The notes beneath the pieces are model-generated. The model ran no database searches, was not told the DNA's origin, and worked only from the letters and a program-made list of their open reading frames with translations. This document shows, piece after piece, positions 33,484-43,425 of a stretch of 64,000 nt of DNA (the first letter of the stretch is position 1; each line of letters begins with the position of its first letter). This DNA comes from Roseovarius sp. MMSF_3359 (GTDB lineage Bacteria; Pseudomonadota; Alphaproteobacteria; Rhodobacterales; Rhodobacteraceae): contig NZ_JASHJC010000013.1 in the NCBI RefSeq assembly GCF_030733385.1, positions 62,001-126,000 on the forward strand, in the 5' to 3' direction. A program made the translations under genes and the position numbers.

Positions 33484-35354
33484 CCATCGCAGAGACCGGC
33501 AAAGCCGCAAACGCCATTGAACAGACCGCCCATCTCTTTCGGCAGATGGAAAAGCCCCTGAGAACGGTTTTGGAGGGGCTGCTGAGGGATTTTGATGGCT
33601 TTTCCGACCTTGTGACCCATCACTCGGAGCCCGGGTTGGGGCAATTCAGTGGCTATGAAGGCATCGAAAACCGCGGCGAGGTCGGTGATATACTGGCGTC
33701 TGAATGGGCAATCCACGATCTGGATCCGGTCGAATTCATGCGCCGTGTCGCGATGCAGGAAACCCTGTACCGCCGCAGGATACACGAGACCGAAACCCAG
33801 GGTCGTGCCATCTGCCTGATTGTTGATAGTGGCGCATGGATGCTGGGTCATAACCGGCTTCTGGGGCTTGGGGCGGTCTTCTGGCTTGCGGCGCAGTCCG
33901 CCAGGCAGGGCGTTGACTTCTGCTGGTGTCATACGGCCGATCCGGGCACCTGGCATCAAGGCCTCGAGCGCAGGCAGATCGAAACGTATCTGAGCACCGT
34001 TTCGCAGCATGAACTCGACCAGGACATGCTCGAAGAGATCGTCACCGGTCTACAGCCAACCGAGAAGGTAACGCGCGAATACTGGATCGTTGGGCCAACG
34101 CGCTTGGAGCATCAGGTCAACCTGCTCAATCTTCGCGCGGCGCTTCTCGCCGATTTGCCAAAGAACCACGAAAGTACCAATCAGGTCGCCAGTGCGCTCA
34201 GGCTCTGGACAAAGGGCACTCTCAGGCGCCTTGCCCAGATGCACTTTCCCGAGGACGGTTTATGCATCGGCGCCTTGCGCAGACCCTTCGCGCTGGATCT
34301 TTCGCAGTCGAACGTGACAAGGGATTATCTGGTCGACAATTGGGCGCCCCGGCACTGGCTTGAGCTGGACAATGGCAAGGTTGCAGTTCGGTGGCGAAAC
34401 GGCCTGCTTCTGACAAACCACTTTTCCGCCGACAAGGCATCGGACCATTGGTTTCCCTTGCCGGAAGACGCACAGATTTCTGCGGTTTTCTGCGAAGGGT
34501 CCACCTTCCATCTGCTGTGGCAGTCTGCCGAGTACCAACCGCATCAACTGAAATACGCCGTGGTTAACCTGACCGGCAACGACCACGAACCCAAGGTCCA
34601 GGAGGTCCCGGTTCATGCAAAGCTGGACGATTTCGCATTCGGTGCAACCGCATTGCCGTGGCAAGACCTGGGGTATGACAATCGCGAAGATGGCGCGTTA
34701 GCGGTTATTGATCGTCTGGGACAAAGCAGAACCATCAACCTGAAAACCGGTCTGGTGCGGCATGATGCGGAGCAGCCAACGCTCCTTGCGCGCGACGGCA
34801 GTAGCCAGCTATGGGCGGTTCCGATGGGCGACCCCCGACTGGGCGGTGAGATCTTGCAGTCAACAGCCGGTCATCCCTATCGGAACCTGACGATAAGGCT
34901 GGAGGATCCAGTGAATTGGACCTCGAACTTGCGCGACATTCGATTGGCAATCAGCGATATCGCCGTGCTGATGACTGAAGACGGCACACGTTATGTCATC
35001 CGCGACCGGCATGAAGAGATCGAGATGATCTGGCCTGACGGCCTGGTGCCACTTCAGGCGCTCGGCCCCAAGAAAGGTTTCGGCTATCATCCCTCCTCGG
35101 GCACCATCATCCAGTATCGCTGGCACGAGGGGGCGAAGCCGCAATTGCACCCCAAGAACCACAAAGGCCACAAGACCGGACTGTCGCATCTGCGCTCTTC
35201 GCGCATGGGGCGGTTTGCCTATGGCGTGGCGCTGGACGATGGGCAACCTCAGGAACTTGTGAGGTTGCGGCTTGGTGGCAAGGGGCCCGGGTTCGAGAGT
35301 ATTTCCGTCGTGGACCTGATCGCGGAAGCGAGGACCGTATGGCTCAGCGATTGA
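33480..35354 (+). CDS. Degenerate vWA-like protein of the ternary system
   Basis: 624 aa, starting at a TTG that overlaps the previous stop. Region about 105-215 looks like a von Willebrand A fold (GRAICLIVDSGAWMLG, then LLGLGAVFWLAAQ), but the MIDAS DxSxS is Asp116-x-Gly118-x-Trp120, so metal binding is probably lost or altered. Region about 260-620 is beta-rich with repeated WxLP, LAVIDRLGQ and TEDGTRYVI patterns, probably a beta-propeller. Ends overlapping the next gene by 16 nt. Confidence 0.75.
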   Translation: MTIAETGKAANAIEQTAHLFRQMEKPLRTVLEGLLRDFDGFSDLVTHHSEPGLGQFSGYEGIENRGEVGDILASEWAIHDLDPVEFMRRVAMQETLYRRRIHETETQGRAICLIVDSGAWMLGHNRLLGLGAVFWLAAQSARQGVDFCWCHTADPGTWHQGLERRQIETYLSTVSQHELDQDMLEEIVTGLQPTEKVTREYWIVGPTRLEHQVNLLNLRAALLADLPKNHESTNQVASALRLWTKGTLRRLAQMHFPEDGLCIGALRRPFALDLSQSNVTRDYLVDNWAPRHWLELDNGKVAVRWRNGLLLTNHFSADKASDHWFPLPEDAQISAVFCEGSTFHLLWQSAEYQPHQLKYAVVNLTGNDHEPKVQEVPVHAKLDDFAFGATALPWQDLGYDNREDGALAVIDRLGQSRTINLKTGLVRHDAEQPTLLARDGSSQLWAVPMGDPRLGGEILQSTAGHPYRNLTIRLEDPVNWTSNLRDIRLAISDIAVLMTEDGTRYVIRDRHEEIEMIWPDGLVPLQALGPKKGFGYHPSSGTIIQYRWHEGAKPQLHPKNHKGHKTGLSHLRSSRMGRFAYGVALDDGQPQELVRLRLGGKGPGFESISVVDLIAEARTVWLSD

Positions 35355-38338
35355 CCGCGATACGGCACCGCCGGAAGAAGCCCTTGCCGCCGCGCGAATG
35401 GGTTTGGCTATCCGTGGGCCAGTATGACGGCATTCTTCTGCCGGATGCCACCGGTCCAACGCAGGCGACGCCGCTCCTGCCATTTCTGAAAGGCATTACG
35501 GCGCTTTTTGAGACCCCTGTCGGGTTGATGGCGCTGTTTGAAGCGCCGATCGAACTCGACCCGGCGCAACTGGGATCAGCATTGCCGCTGCGCCGGAACG
35601 CGGCCGGCAGCTTGTCCAGTTACGCAGATGCCCCGCAAGCGGTGGCTGATACTCTCGACTGCTTTCTGGCAGGACAGCGTCACGTCATCGCGTCCAAGGA
35701 ATGGGTTTCGATTGATCCCCTTGTCTTCTGGAACCTGGACGCCATCGGCACCGCCCGCTGTGACAGCCCGCCCTTGGCGAAGCGGCCCAAGATGGAACCG
35801 GCAAGCGCTGCCAAGCCCGACCCACGCATAAAAGCCACGATCGAGCGCACATCCGAATTGCAGATGGAAAGCGCCCGGATTTCCCAAACGAGTATTCGAA
35901 AGAGCGCAGTGATCGCCGACGGGGCGCGCCGCACGGTGAGATTTCTGTTCAAAACCTGCTTTACTATTGGCCTCATCCTTTTCGGGCTGGTCATGGTTCT
36001 AGGCCTGGCGAAAACGATCCTGACCGCTCCAAATCCGCAAGACGGCAGTTGGCTTTGGGCGGTGTTGCTGTTTCTGGCGTTGGCTTATGTTCTGCTCAGG
36101 ATTTTCAGTGGCCCCGGCGGATCGGTGACCCGAATTCTTCGCGCCGGGCAACGGGGCGGGACACGGGACGGCCGGGCCGCGCGATCGGCCACGGCACCTG
36201 CCCAACGGCCCAAATCACCAGGACTTCTCGACAAGTTTCACGGCTGGCTTTTGTGGAACACGCCCGCGGGTGACAGCTTGCGGCGTGGCTTGGAGGGCCG
36301 CTTGAAGGAGATGGAAAAGCTGTTGAAGGCCGGGCACATAGATGAGGCGTTGAAGCGCGCCCTTTCCGCCGCGGCCAGCGAGCGCAAGAAGCCGCCTTCA
36401 ATGGCGTCACGCCTGCCTGAAATCCGCTCAAACCTGGGGCTCAACTTCGGCCAAAAGGTCGATGGGCCGTCGATCCCGATCGGCATGAGCTCCTTTCAGG
36501 AAATGCGGCAAATGTACCTGGGTCTCGCCCGCGAATACGAAGCTAAGGGTGACCACGGGCGCGCCGCCTTTATCTATGACGAATTGTTGGGGGACTACGC
36601 CGCCGCCCTCCGGGTTCTGGAACATGCCAAGCGATACGAAGACGCGGCCAAGCTCGCGATGGCCCGCAACCAGAGTGGCGGTGACATCGTGTGCCTGTGG
36701 TACCTGGCAGGAAAGCGTGATGTCGCCATCGCGCTCGCCGAACGGTACAGCTGCTTTGACGTCCTGGTCCGTGCTGCGGAGAACAAGAACATCCAGGCGG
36801 GACAGTTCATTCGCAAGATCTGGGCCGAACGTCTGGTCCAGACCGGGGACATCGCGCAGGCGCTTCTGGTGTCCGACGATGTGCCGGGCCTCGAAGAGAT
36901 CCGCCTAAGATGGCTGGCGCAGGCAATCGGGCAGGGTGAACTTGAAGACCCGGCCATTTTCCACCGCGCGTTGCTGGTCTTGCCCTGGCGGGCCGAGGTG
37001 GCTGACGGGGCCGCGATCGCCGATCCCGGGACCGTTGGCGCGGCGCTCGAAAGCAAGGTTTCGACGGTGCTCAATCCCTCGACCGACCCCGATGAACGGA
37101 CCTCGCTCTTGGATCACCTTCTGGACGGAACCAGGAAAAAGGGTTGGCGGAGCGAGGTGTTGCAAAAGCCAAACATCAGCCGCCTCTGCGACAACATCAT
37201 CCGGCAGACCATCACCGATGCGGTCCCGCTGACAAAGAAATCTCTCGAAGGTTACAGCGCCATTGCCCGGGCCGCCGGTCTGGGCCCCTTGGCGGCGGAC
37301 CTGCGTCGCATCAAGCGTGCCCAACCGACCGAAACCGCACCGGGGAACGCATTGCTGTTGCCGCCTGTATCATTGGCACAGCCCAAGTGGTGCCATCTGG
37401 CCTGTTTGCCGCGCGGGCGGGTCTTGGTCGGCGATCCATCCGGGACGGTGCGCATTCTGGCGCCTTCCGGCAAGATCGAATGGGCGGATCAGGTCACGGA
37501 CCTGGCAGGGTTTGTGCGCATCCGAACCGGGCGTTTCGTTATTCTGGTTCTCGGCCATGAGGCGCATGCCCGCCGTATCCTCATGCTCGACACGTTGCGC
37601 CACACTTACAGAAAGCTCGGCAACCTGCCATTGGAAGCGTGGCACAGCGAAAGCAATGAACACATCTGGATGGTCAAATCCGGTCGCCGTATCCAGGCAC
37701 TGTCGGTGGTTGCCTTGTTCAACGAAGAGGCTCCTGAATTTCGGGAAAGCTGGGGCGTTACGATCAACGAGGATGTTGTGGTTCTAGGTTTTGTCCGGAA
37801 CGACAGCGTGATCGGTTGGTACTTTCAACGCCGCGAGGGTGCGGCCGGGTTCGGATTGATCGAGTATTGGACCGCACCGACAAGAACGCTCAGCTTCTCC
37901 ACCTATTTTCTTGTTCCCCCGGGCGAAAACGAGCGCGGAAAAACGAACATCTACACCGAACCGACAGCCCTCAGAGGTACAATTTTTTCGTATTCCGGCA
38001 ACACCGCAGGCAAGGCGATCCATACGAACCTCAGAGCGTATACATGGGATAATGAAAGAGCCTTGAAGTCCGACCATTTTCGGTTTCTGCAGACGCTTTC
38101 CAACCCTGCTCCGATCCGCTCCTACGCGATGGGCCCACTGGTGATCGAAAGCTCGGGCGCGTTGATCCCGTCATTGCGCCTGCTCCGTCAGGGAACGGAA
38201 ACATTTGTTCGTCTGGAACGAAGCTCCTGGCGTGCATCGGATGCGGCGCCCAACGGCAGGACCTGGGCGATCATTGATAACGAACATCGCGTGATCCTGA
38301 TTGAACCGGGGAAAGCCACCAGCCGGATTGTTTCTTAG
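35339..38338 (+). CDS. Membrane-anchored beta-propeller protein of the ternary system
   Basis: 999 aa. An N-terminal domain (about 1-145; WVWLSVGQYDGILLPDATGP) is probably a bpX-type module. Two membrane helices follow (about 204-225 and 237-256). A charged linker leads into TPR-like helices (about 320-640; YLGLAREYEAKGDHGRAAFIYDELLGDY). The C-terminal third (about 690-999) is beta-rich (CLPRGRVLVGDPSGTVRILAPSGKIEWADQV), a probable beta-propeller. It would place the complex at the membrane. GCGAGGA ribosome site before the ATG. Confidence 0.75.
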   Translation: MAQRLTAIRHRRKKPLPPREWVWLSVGQYDGILLPDATGPTQATPLLPFLKGITALFETPVGLMALFEAPIELDPAQLGSALPLRRNAAGSLSSYADAPQAVADTLDCFLAGQRHVIASKEWVSIDPLVFWNLDAIGTARCDSPPLAKRPKMEPASAAKPDPRIKATIERTSELQMESARISQTSIRKSAVIADGARRTVRFLFKTCFTIGLILFGLVMVLGLAKTILTAPNPQDGSWLWAVLLFLALAYVLLRIFSGPGGSVTRILRAGQRGGTRDGRAARSATAPAQRPKSPGLLDKFHGWLLWNTPAGDSLRRGLEGRLKEMEKLLKAGHIDEALKRALSAAASERKKPPSMASRLPEIRSNLGLNFGQKVDGPSIPIGMSSFQEMRQMYLGLAREYEAKGDHGRAAFIYDELLGDYAAALRVLEHAKRYEDAAKLAMARNQSGGDIVCLWYLAGKRDVAIALAERYSCFDVLVRAAENKNIQAGQFIRKIWAERLVQTGDIAQALLVSDDVPGLEEIRLRWLAQAIGQGELEDPAIFHRALLVLPWRAEVADGAAIADPGTVGAALESKVSTVLNPSTDPDERTSLLDHLLDGTRKKGWRSEVLQKPNISRLCDNIIRQTITDAVPLTKKSLEGYSAIARAAGLGPLAADLRRIKRAQPTETAPGNALLLPPVSLAQPKWCHLACLPRGRVLVGDPSGTVRILAPSGKIEWADQVTDLAGFVRIRTGRFVILVLGHEAHARRILMLDTLRHTYRKLGNLPLEAWHSESNEHIWMVKSGRRIQALSVVALFNEEAPEFRESWGVTINEDVVVLGFVRNDSVIGWYFQRREGAAGFGLIEYWTAPTRTLSFSTYFLVPPGENERGKTNIYTEPTALRGTIFSYSGNTAGKAIHTNLRAYTWDNERALKSDHFRFLQTLSNPAPIRSYAMGPLVIESSGALIPSLRLLRQGTETFVRLERSSWRASDAAPNGRTWAIIDNEHRVILIEPGKATSRIVS

Positions 38339-38576
38339 ACGATCTTCAACCTGAATGTGCCAGATCCGGCTCGGTGCAAACGTGGTTGTCAACGACGGAT
38401 GCGATACCCCAGGTCGAAGGGCAAAGTTCTCCGTATCTTTCGCCATGGGGCAGCTCAGCACGATCTGACGGGCGAAGTGGGCGGCGGCCTCCACCAACCC
38501 AGCACAACCAACATTTGAGACGCACGAAAACGCCGCGTTTCGACCCGGCACTCTTTTCCGTCGTCCGCCGGTCTCC

Positions 38577-39458
38577 TCAGCCAACAACGCGGTTCGCGCC
38601 ATCAATCGTGCCAAGGGCTGCGTACATGTCGGGGCGGCGATCCCGAAACACACCCCAAGAGAGGCGATAGTCGCGTACCGCCTGGAGATCGAATGTCGCG
38701 GTCAGGTAAGTCTCATCCGTGCGGTTTGCCTCGGCGACTTTGGCACCGGTATGATCCGCTATGAAGGATGAGCCATAGAAGGTCATTTCGGTCTCACCAT
38801 CCTTTTCCGATCCAATCCGATTTGAAGCGACCAGCGGCATGATGTTCGCCGCGGCATGACCTTGCATCGTGCGCTGCCAATGGGCGGCACTGTCCAGATC
38901 GGGATAATGCGGCTCGGATCCGATGGCGGTCGGGAACATCAGCACCTCGGCGCCCATCAATGCAAGGGACCGTGCGGTTTCGGGAAACCACTGATCCCAA
39001 CACACCCCGCATCCCAACCGGGCATAGCGCGTATCGACCACCTGGAACCCGGTATCACCGGGCGTGAAATAGAACTTCTCCTCATAGCCCGCGGCCTGCG
39101 GGATGTGGGTCTTGCGGTAGTTGGTCAGTATCTCGCCGTCAGCATCTATCACCGCCAGCGAGTTGTAATGCGCGAGACCCGCACGCTCGAAATAGGAGAT
39201 TGGCAGGACCACGTTCAGCCGTCTGGCCAGATCGCGAAAATGCTGCACCAAACGGCTTTCCTGCAATGTGCTGGCCAGAGCCAGGTGCCTCGCCGAGATC
39301 TCGAGACAGAAATAGGGTGTCTGGAACAACTCCTGCAGCAGGATGATCTGCGCGCCATCCTCGGCGGCGGCGGTGACGATATCCTCGGCTTTCTGGATGT
39401 TTTCATCCTGGTCCCAGGAACAGGCCATCTGGGTGGCCGCGATGGTGACATTCGACAT
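38577..39458 (-). CDS. aguB: N-carbamoylputrescine amidase
   Basis: 293-aa nitrilase-superfamily enzyme that hydrolyses N-carbamoylputrescine to putrescine, CO2 and NH3, the last step of the agmatine deiminase route. The catalytic triad is visible: Glu43 (LLQELF), Lys116 (YRKTHIP) and Cys153 (GCGVCWDQWFPE). Length and the QTPYFC and GYEEKFYFTPGDTGF segments match AguB. Last gene of the polyamine ABC operon; no agmatine deiminase is present in the window. Confidence 0.9.
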   Translation of the reverse strand: MSNVTIAATQMACSWDQDENIQKAEDIVTAAAEDGAQIILLQELFQTPYFCLEISARHLALASTLQESRLVQHFRDLARRLNVVLPISYFERAGLAHYNSLAVIDADGEILTNYRKTHIPQAAGYEEKFYFTPGDTGFQVVDTRYARLGCGVCWDQWFPETARSLALMGAEVLMFPTAIGSEPHYPDLDSAAHWQRTMQGHAAANIMPLVASNRIGSEKDGETEMTFYGSSFIADHTGAKVAEANRTDETYLTATFDLQAVRDYRLSWGVFRDRRPDMYAALGTIDGANRVVG

Positions 39459-39543
39459 GACAATCTCCGTTCGGCCCCGGTAGGTGGCCGGTCATTCAAT
39501 TTGCAAAGCAGGTGCGCGGCACACACGGCACCGCGCGGTCAGG

Positions 39544-40581
39544 TCAGTTCATCAGTTTCGTCCAGACCCGATCATAAAGTTCGGTCGATTCCGGGCTGCA
39601 GGTCGGGATGAACTCAGGTGCCGGGGCATCTGCAGGCGGGGTCATTTCCGGCGCGCCGGAAAGATCCGCGTCCACAAACGCCTCCGACCCCTTGATGCCA
39701 TTGGAATAGCGCGCGTAATTGGTGATCATCGCCGCATTTTCCGGTGCCATCACGAAGTTAATGAAATCCTTGGCGTTTTCGATGTTCTGAGCGCCTTTGG
39801 GAACTGCCAGGTTGTCCATCCAACCGGTGAACCCTTCCTTGGGATAGACATAGCGCAGCGATGGCTTTTCATCGCGGGCGCGCATGGCATAGCCGTTCCA
39901 GCTCATCGATACGACTGCCTCGCCAGAGACAAGCGGTTCCTTGGTCTCGGAATCGAAGCTCTTGACCCATTCTTTCTGGGTTTCCAGCAAGGCCAGCACT
40001 TTCTTCATGTCCGCGGGGTTGTCATTGCAGCGCGGCAGATCAAGATACCGCAGCGCCATGTTGATGACATCATTGATGTCGCGCAGCATGTTGATCTTGC
40101 CTTTGACCTCGTCCGACGGGTCAAACAACACCGCCAACGTGTCGATGTCGCCGGTCACGATCTCGGTATCGACAACGAAGGCGGTCGACCCCCAGGCCCA
40201 GGGCGCGGAAAATTCCCGCTCAGGATCCCAATAGACTTCACGCCACCGCTCATCGACATGTTCAAAGTTCGGCATCGCGTGCACGTCGATCTGCTCGACC
40301 ATGTTTTCGGCGATCAGGATCTGCATTGTGCCGTCGCCCGGCACGATGATGTCATATCCGCCGGCCCCTGCACGCAGCTTGGAGATCATGGTTTCCATGC
40401 TGTCATAGGTGTCGATATGCACATCGACGCCAAATTCCGCCTCGAACTTCTCGACCAGATCGGGCGGCGTGTATTCCCCCCAGCTATAGATATAAAGGTC
40501 CCCCTCGGCGGCGGCGGCAGAGGCCAGCGTCGATGTTCCCAGAGCCAGAATGGCCATGCGGGTCAGGTTCTTCAGAATCAT
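39544..40581 (-). CDS. Polyamine ABC transporter substrate-binding protein (PotD/PotF type)
   Basis: 345 aa with a signal peptide (about 1-24, ASAAAAEG). Mature sequence begins LYIYSWGEYTPPDLVEKFEAEFGV, the PotD/PotF start, and includes AWGSTAFVVDTE and GFTGWMDNLAVPKGAQN. The binding protein of the importer encoded upstream, it likely takes putrescine, N-carbamoylputrescine or spermidine. It is 20 nt after the PotC-like gene and 85 nt before aguB. Confidence 0.92.
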   Translation of the reverse strand: MILKNLTRMAILALGTSTLASAAAAEGDLYIYSWGEYTPPDLVEKFEAEFGVDVHIDTYDSMETMISKLRAGAGGYDIIVPGDGTMQILIAENMVEQIDVHAMPNFEHVDERWREVYWDPEREFSAPWAWGSTAFVVDTEIVTGDIDTLAVLFDPSDEVKGKINMLRDINDVINMALRYLDLPRCNDNPADMKKVLALLETQKEWVKSFDSETKEPLVSGEAVVSMSWNGYAMRARDEKPSLRYVYPKEGFTGWMDNLAVPKGAQNIENAKDFINFVMAPENAAMITNYARYSNGIKGSEAFVDADLSGAPEMTPPADAPAPEFIPTCSPESTELYDRVWTKLMN

Positions 40582-40601
40582 GGTTAGTCTCCCTTGGTAG
40601 A

Positions 40602-41405
40602 TCAGGTTTTGGTTTTGCGGCTGAGCACCGCGGAAATCAGGACAAGGATGGATGAGGCCGCGATCATCAGGCTCGACACCGCGTTGACCTCGGGCGTGAT
40701 GCCAAGGCGCAGCATGGAATAGATATGAACCGGCAATGTGGTGGCACCGGGTCCGGCAACCATGGCCGAGATGATGAAGTCATCCAGCGAGATGATGAAA
40801 GCAAGCAGCCACCCCGAGATGATCCCGGGCATAAGGATCGGCAATGTGATCCGGCGAAACGCCATCATCGGACGGGCAAAGAGATCGCGCGCCGCCTGCT
40901 CCAGCCCGGCATCCATCGACGCCAAACGCGCCCGGATCGGCAGATAGGCGAAGGGGATGCAAAAGACGATATGGGCCACGATCACCGTCATCAGCCCCAG
41001 CCGGAAACCGATCGTCGCGAAGAAGATCAGCGTGGCGATGGCCGTGACGATCTCGGGGACCATCAGGGGGAAGTTGATGATGCCATAGGCCACTTCCTTG
41101 CCACGAAACCGCAGGCGCACGGTGGCCATGGCCGCCGCGGTTGCCAGCACGGTTGCGACGCTCGATGCGATGACGGCCACGGTCAGCGAATTCAGAGCGG
41201 CAGTCTGAATGCCTTCATTGGCAAAAACGGCCTTGTACCAACGCAGGGAAAACCCGTCGAGCTGGCTGATCGAGCGGCCCGAGTTGAAGGAATAGAGGGT
41301 CAAAAACGCGATCGGAGCGTAAAGAAACACCACTGCAACAACCGCCATCGTGCCAAAGCCGGGCAGGTTGCGGATATCCTTGTCGCGTCGATCCAGAAGC
41401 GCCAT
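40602..41405 (-). CDS. potC: Polyamine ABC transporter permease (PotC type)
   Basis: 267 aa with six membrane helices and the EAA loop (LEQAARDLFARPMMAFRRITLPILMPG). The frame remains open 93 codons upstream, but MALLDRR at 41405 is used because that ATG overlaps the stop of the PotB-like gene by one base and family homology starts there. Forms the membrane channel with the PotB-like subunit. Confidence 0.9.
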   Translation of the reverse strand: MALLDRRDKDIRNLPGFGTMAVVAVVFLYAPIAFLTLYSFNSGRSISQLDGFSLRWYKAVFANEGIQTAALNSLTVAVIASSVATVLATAAAMATVRLRFRGKEVAYGIINFPLMVPEIVTAIATLIFFATIGFRLGLMTVIVAHIVFCIPFAYLPIRARLASMDAGLEQAARDLFARPMMAFRRITLPILMPGIISGWLLAFIISLDDFIISAMVAGPGATTLPVHIYSMLRLGITPEVNAVSSLMIAASSILVLISAVLSRKTKT

Positions 41406-42298
41406 TACACCACCTCCGTACCGGCTTTGGCCGCACGACGGGCAGACCACATGAGCGCGATCAGTGTCAGCGTCATCAGCACGGTTGAAAGAGCAGCCCC
41501 AAAGGGCCAGTTGCGCGACCCCTGGAATTGCTGACCGATCAGGTTGCCAATCATGATGGTCTTGCCGCCGCCCAGGATGTCCGGGGCCAGAAAGGCACCG
41601 ATGCCGGGGATGAAGACCAGAAGGCTGCCCGCGACAACGCCCGGCCGCAGGATCGGCAGAACCACGCCAACAAAGGCCTTCCACCGGTTGGCATGCAGGT
41701 CATAGGCCGCCTCAAGCAGACTGAAGTCGAACCGCTCGATCGCGGCATAGAGCGGCAGGATCATGAAGGGCAGAAAGCTGTAGGCAAGCCCCAGGCCAAC
41801 GGCGAAGTTGTTATACGACAGCGGCAACGGGCCAGAGGTCAGGCCAATCGCCTGCAAACTGTCGTTGATCGGTCCTTCGTCGCGCAAGATGAGCAGCATC
41901 GCGATGGTGCGCACCAGAAGGTTGACCCAGTACGGCACCGTGACCAGCATCAACCAGAGTGTCTTTTGCCGGTCCGGGCGTGTGGCGATGAACCAGGCCG
42001 TCGGGATGCCAATGAGCAGGCAGAGCAGTGTCGCCACGCCTGCCTGCACGAGCGAGCGCACGAAAATGCGAATGTAGTCGGTCGAGAAACTGAGCGTGTC
42101 GTCAAAGATGTCACGCTCGAACAAGAGGCGGACATAGGCATCTGTCGAGAATTCCCAGATCACACCGCCATATCGGGCAGGTTCGAGAAAGGAATAGAGC
42201 GTCGTGATGCCGATCGGCACGATCATGAACACGGCAATGATGGCCAGAGCGGGTGACAAAAGCAGCGCCGCCAGTCTGGTGTGCCCATGCACCTTCAT
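41405..42298 (-). CDS. potB: Polyamine ABC transporter permease (PotB type)
   Basis: 297 aa with six membrane helices; the large periplasmic loop after helix 1 (FLEPARYGGVIWEFSTDAYVRLLF) is typical of PotB. The EAA-like loop is LLEAAYDLHANRWKAFVGVVLPILRPG. Its ATG overlaps the ATPase gene stop by 4 nt. Confidence 0.9.
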   Translation of the reverse strand: MKVHGHTRLAALLLSPALAIIAVFMIVPIGITTLYSFLEPARYGGVIWEFSTDAYVRLLFERDIFDDTLSFSTDYIRIFVRSLVQAGVATLLCLLIGIPTAWFIATRPDRQKTLWLMLVTVPYWVNLLVRTIAMLLILRDEGPINDSLQAIGLTSGPLPLSYNNFAVGLGLAYSFLPFMILPLYAAIERFDFSLLEAAYDLHANRWKAFVGVVLPILRPGVVAGSLLVFIPGIGAFLAPDILGGGKTIMIGNLIGQQFQGSRNWPFGAALSTVLMTLTLIALMWSARRAAKAGTEVV

Positions 42299-43425
42299 TG
42301 GATCAAAACCCTTAAGGCCCCCGCCTCGAAATCTGCATAGACCTGATCGCCCGGCTGGAAATCCAACTGCCCGCGCGCGCCACCCCGCGGCATATGCGCG
42401 GTGACCATTTGCCCCTCGGCTTTCAGATGAAAGGCGACGGCATTGCCCAGATAGGTGCGGTCGATCACCTGAAACGGACCAATGCCGTCTGCGCCTGACG
42501 CGCTAAGCACGAGTTGTTCCGGCCGGATGCACAGCGTCACCGGTTTTCCGCTTTCAACCTGTCCGGTCTCGGCATCGAGTTCCCCCAGGTCCGAAACACG
42601 AACGCGGCCTCTTGCGCTGACCCGAGCCTCCAGTAGGTTCGAGCCGCCAATGAAATCCGCGACGAAACGATTGGCCGGCGCGTCATAGATCTCCTCCGGC
42701 GTTCCCAATTGCTGAACGCGGCCATCGGCCAGCACCGCGATACGGTCGCTCATGGCCAGGGCTTCTTCCTGGTCATGGGTGACGAAGACAAAGGTGATGC
42801 CCGTCTCCCGCTGCAGCGCCTTGAGTTCCAGCCGCATTTTCTGCCGCAGCTTGAGGTCGAGCGCCGACAGGGGTTCATCAAGCAGAAGAATCTTGGGCTG
42901 TGGCGCAAGGGCGCGCGCCAGAGCGACACGTTGCCTTTGGCCGCCGGAAAGCTGGTCCGGCATCCTGTCCGCCATCGCGTCCAGCCCGACTAGGCCAAGC
43001 ATACGATCGGTCACATCGGCAATCTCCGCCCGATCACGTCCCAGCATTTCAAGGCTGAACCCGATATTGCGGCGCACATTGAGGTGCGGAAACAAGGCGT
43101 AGTGCTGGAAAACAGTGTTTACCGGGCGCTGTTCGGGCGGTTGGCCTGCCATTTCCTCGTTGAAAATTGCAATGCTTCCGGATGTCGGTTGCTCGAAGCC
43201 CCCGATCAGACGCAGGAGCGTCGTCTTGCCACAACCCGAGGGGCCAAGCAGCGTGAAAAACTCGTTCTCGTGGATTTCCAGCTCGATGCCATCCAGGGCG
43301 ACGTGAGGGGTACCGGCCGCATCGAAATACGTCTTGGAAACATTCCGCATGAGAGCCGCTTGTGACGGTTCTTTGCCAAGCCGTCCCCCGACATGAACTG
43401 GTTCCAACCGTGATGTGGCACCCAC
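42295..43425 (-). CDS. potA: Polyamine ABC transporter ATP-binding protein (PotA type)
   Basis: About 376 aa. Walker A GPSGCGKTT, Q-loop VFQHYALFPH, signature LSGGQRQRVALARA, Walker B ILLLDEPLSALD and FVTHDQEEAL are intact, with a C-terminal TOBE domain (IRPEQLVLSASGADG). The start is set at a GTG (43425) with GGAGA 7 nt upstream; a GTG 14 codons earlier lacks a ribosome site. First gene of the operon potA-potB-potC-binding protein-aguB. Confidence 0.92.
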   Translation of the reverse strand: MGATSRLEPVHVGGRLGKEPSQAALMRNVSKTYFDAAGTPHVALDGIELEIHENEFFTLLGPSGCGKTTLLRLIGGFEQPTSGSIAIFNEEMAGQPPEQRPVNTVFQHYALFPHLNVRRNIGFSLEMLGRDRAEIADVTDRMLGLVGLDAMADRMPDQLSGGQRQRVALARALAPQPKILLLDEPLSALDLKLRQKMRLELKALQRETGITFVFVTHDQEEALAMSDRIAVLADGRVQQLGTPEEIYDAPANRFVADFIGGSNLLEARVSARGRVRVSDLGELDAETGQVESGKPVTLCIRPEQLVLSASGADGIGPFQVIDRTYLGNAVAFHLKAEGQMVTAHMPRGGARGQLDFQPGDQVYADFEAGALRVLIQ

